Shown here one piece after another: positions 63,533-64,000 of a DNA stretch of 64,000 nt. The notes under the pieces are model-generated. The model ran no database searches. It was given only the letters and a program-made list of their open reading frames with translations, and was not told the DNA's origin. The position numbers and the translations under genes were made by a program. The DNA is from Marisediminitalea lipolytica (lineage in GTDB: Bacteria; Pseudomonadota; Gammaproteobacteria; Enterobacterales; Alteromonadaceae): assembly GCF_001758465.1 (NCBI RefSeq), contig NZ_MJIC01000014.1, positions 124,001 to 188,000 of the forward strand. Direction: 5' to 3'. Every line of letters starts with the position of its first letter. Position 1 is the stretch's first letter.

Positions 63533-64000
63533 ATGGTTAGTATTTATCAGGGCGGCGGAAAAAAACGCGCGGGCACAAAGTCCAGACAATCCCGCCCCAG
63601 TAGTATTGCGAGTATCACTATCGACAGTTGGGACCCACGGGGCCGGGGGATCAGCCGTCAGCATCAGCCTGTCTTATTTGTCGACGGCGCATTGCCCGGC
63701 GAAACCTGTCAGGTCACGGTCACCGCCAGTAAAAAGCAGCTCTGTGAGGGCAAGGTGACAAAAGTACTCGAGGCAGCACCTCAGCGCCAGCAGCCTTTTT
63801 GTCCGGTTTTTTCCCAGTGTGGCGGATGTCAGTTGCAGTATGTGCAACGTGAAGCGGCTGTAAGCTGGCGTCAGCAGGCGCTGGATAGTCAGATTCGACA
63901 CCAATATGGGCTCGATACGCTGCCCTGGCAACCGCCTGTTTTTAGCCCTGAAGAACAGTACCGGCGCAAGACCCGCCTGGCTATTGATGCCCGCAAAGGT
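63533..64000 (+). CDS. rlmD: 23S rRNA (uracil1939-C5)-methyltransferase RlmD, N-terminal part (cut by window end)
   Basis: The frame is open from ATG 63533 to the window end (156 codons). The N-terminus has a TRAM domain (ITIDSWDPRGRGISRQ, VLFVDGALPGETCQV) and the iron-sulfur cysteines in CPVFSQCGGCQLQY, the C-x5-C-x2-C pattern of RumA/RlmD; the fourth cysteine and the catalytic domain lie beyond the window. It methylates U1939 of 23S rRNA. RlmD normally precedes relA, which cannot be checked here. It starts 9 bp after acpS. Confidence 0.9.
   Translation, partial: MVSIYQGGGKKRAGTKSRQSRPSSIASITIDSWDPRGRGISRQHQPVLFVDGALPGETCQVTVTASKKQLCEGKVTKVLEAAPQRQQPFCPVFSQCGGCQLQYVQREAAVSWRQQALDSQIRHQYGLDTLPWQPPVFSPEEQYRRKTRLAIDARKG

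Overview
The window looks like chromosomal DNA of a marine-type gammaproteobacterium of the order Alteromonadales, probably family Alteromonadaceae. The basis is the standard gammaproteobacterial order lptD-surA-pdxA-ksgA-apaG-apaH, a complete Vibrio/Shewanella-style TonB2 gene set, several TonB-dependent receptors, rdgC, arfB, acnB, and moderate GC. Species cannot be named from sequence alone. No tRNA, rRNA, CRISPR array, phage or transposase gene was recognised.

Layout. 1-1.4 kb: tail of folK, then uppP and hinT. 1.44-2.58 kb: a non-coding block of palindromic, partly tandem repeats. 2.6-8.4 kb: an M49-type lipoprotein peptidase, an HDOD protein, a divergent BenE-type transporter/XRE-cupin regulator pair (ydcO/sutR type) and rdgC. 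8.4-29.9 kb: an orphan histidine kinase, then a phosphate-starvation region. This holds phoB-phoR-pstS-like, a duplicated beta-helix surface lipoprotein, a TonB-dependent receptor, a six-gene TonB2 energising operon, a DUF2254 protein, an uncharacterised gene split by an in-frame amber codon, a membrane protein and phoD. Pho-box-like repeats with 11-bp spacing lie before phoB, the lipoprotein, the TonB operon and phoD. 29.9-40.3 kb: a small membrane protein, a PQQ-type sugar dehydrogenase, acnB, a DUF192 lipoprotein, lysC, a degenerate UshA-like protein coupled to a GGDEF cyclase, and arfB. 40.3-49.9 kb: a TonB-receptor-like barrel without a plug, a second repeat block of about 2 kb (same family, opposite orientation), a chemoreceptor, and a membrane-embedded AraC regulator followed by a serine hydrolase. 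50-64 kb: housekeeping genes apaH-apaG-ksgA-pdxA-surA-lptD, then djlA-xerD, dsbC, recJ, a small unknown gene, recO, pdxJ, acpS and the start of rlmD.

How genes may work together. The central cluster reads as one programme. PhoR/PhoB would sense phosphate limitation and activate a surface lipoprotein plus outer-membrane receptor, a TonB2 motor that powers the receptor, and PhoD that releases phosphate from esters. The substrate is not known from sequence. This Pho-linked lipoprotein-receptor-TonB2 locus is the best candidate for an under-described system.

The second notable item is the repeat family. Its palindromes keep a constant outer shell (ATCCCGGA/TCCGGGAT) while the inner arms differ completely between copies yet stay self-complementary. 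In both blocks an element abuts a terminator stem that contains the stop codon of a gene reading into it (hinT, the chemoreceptor gene).
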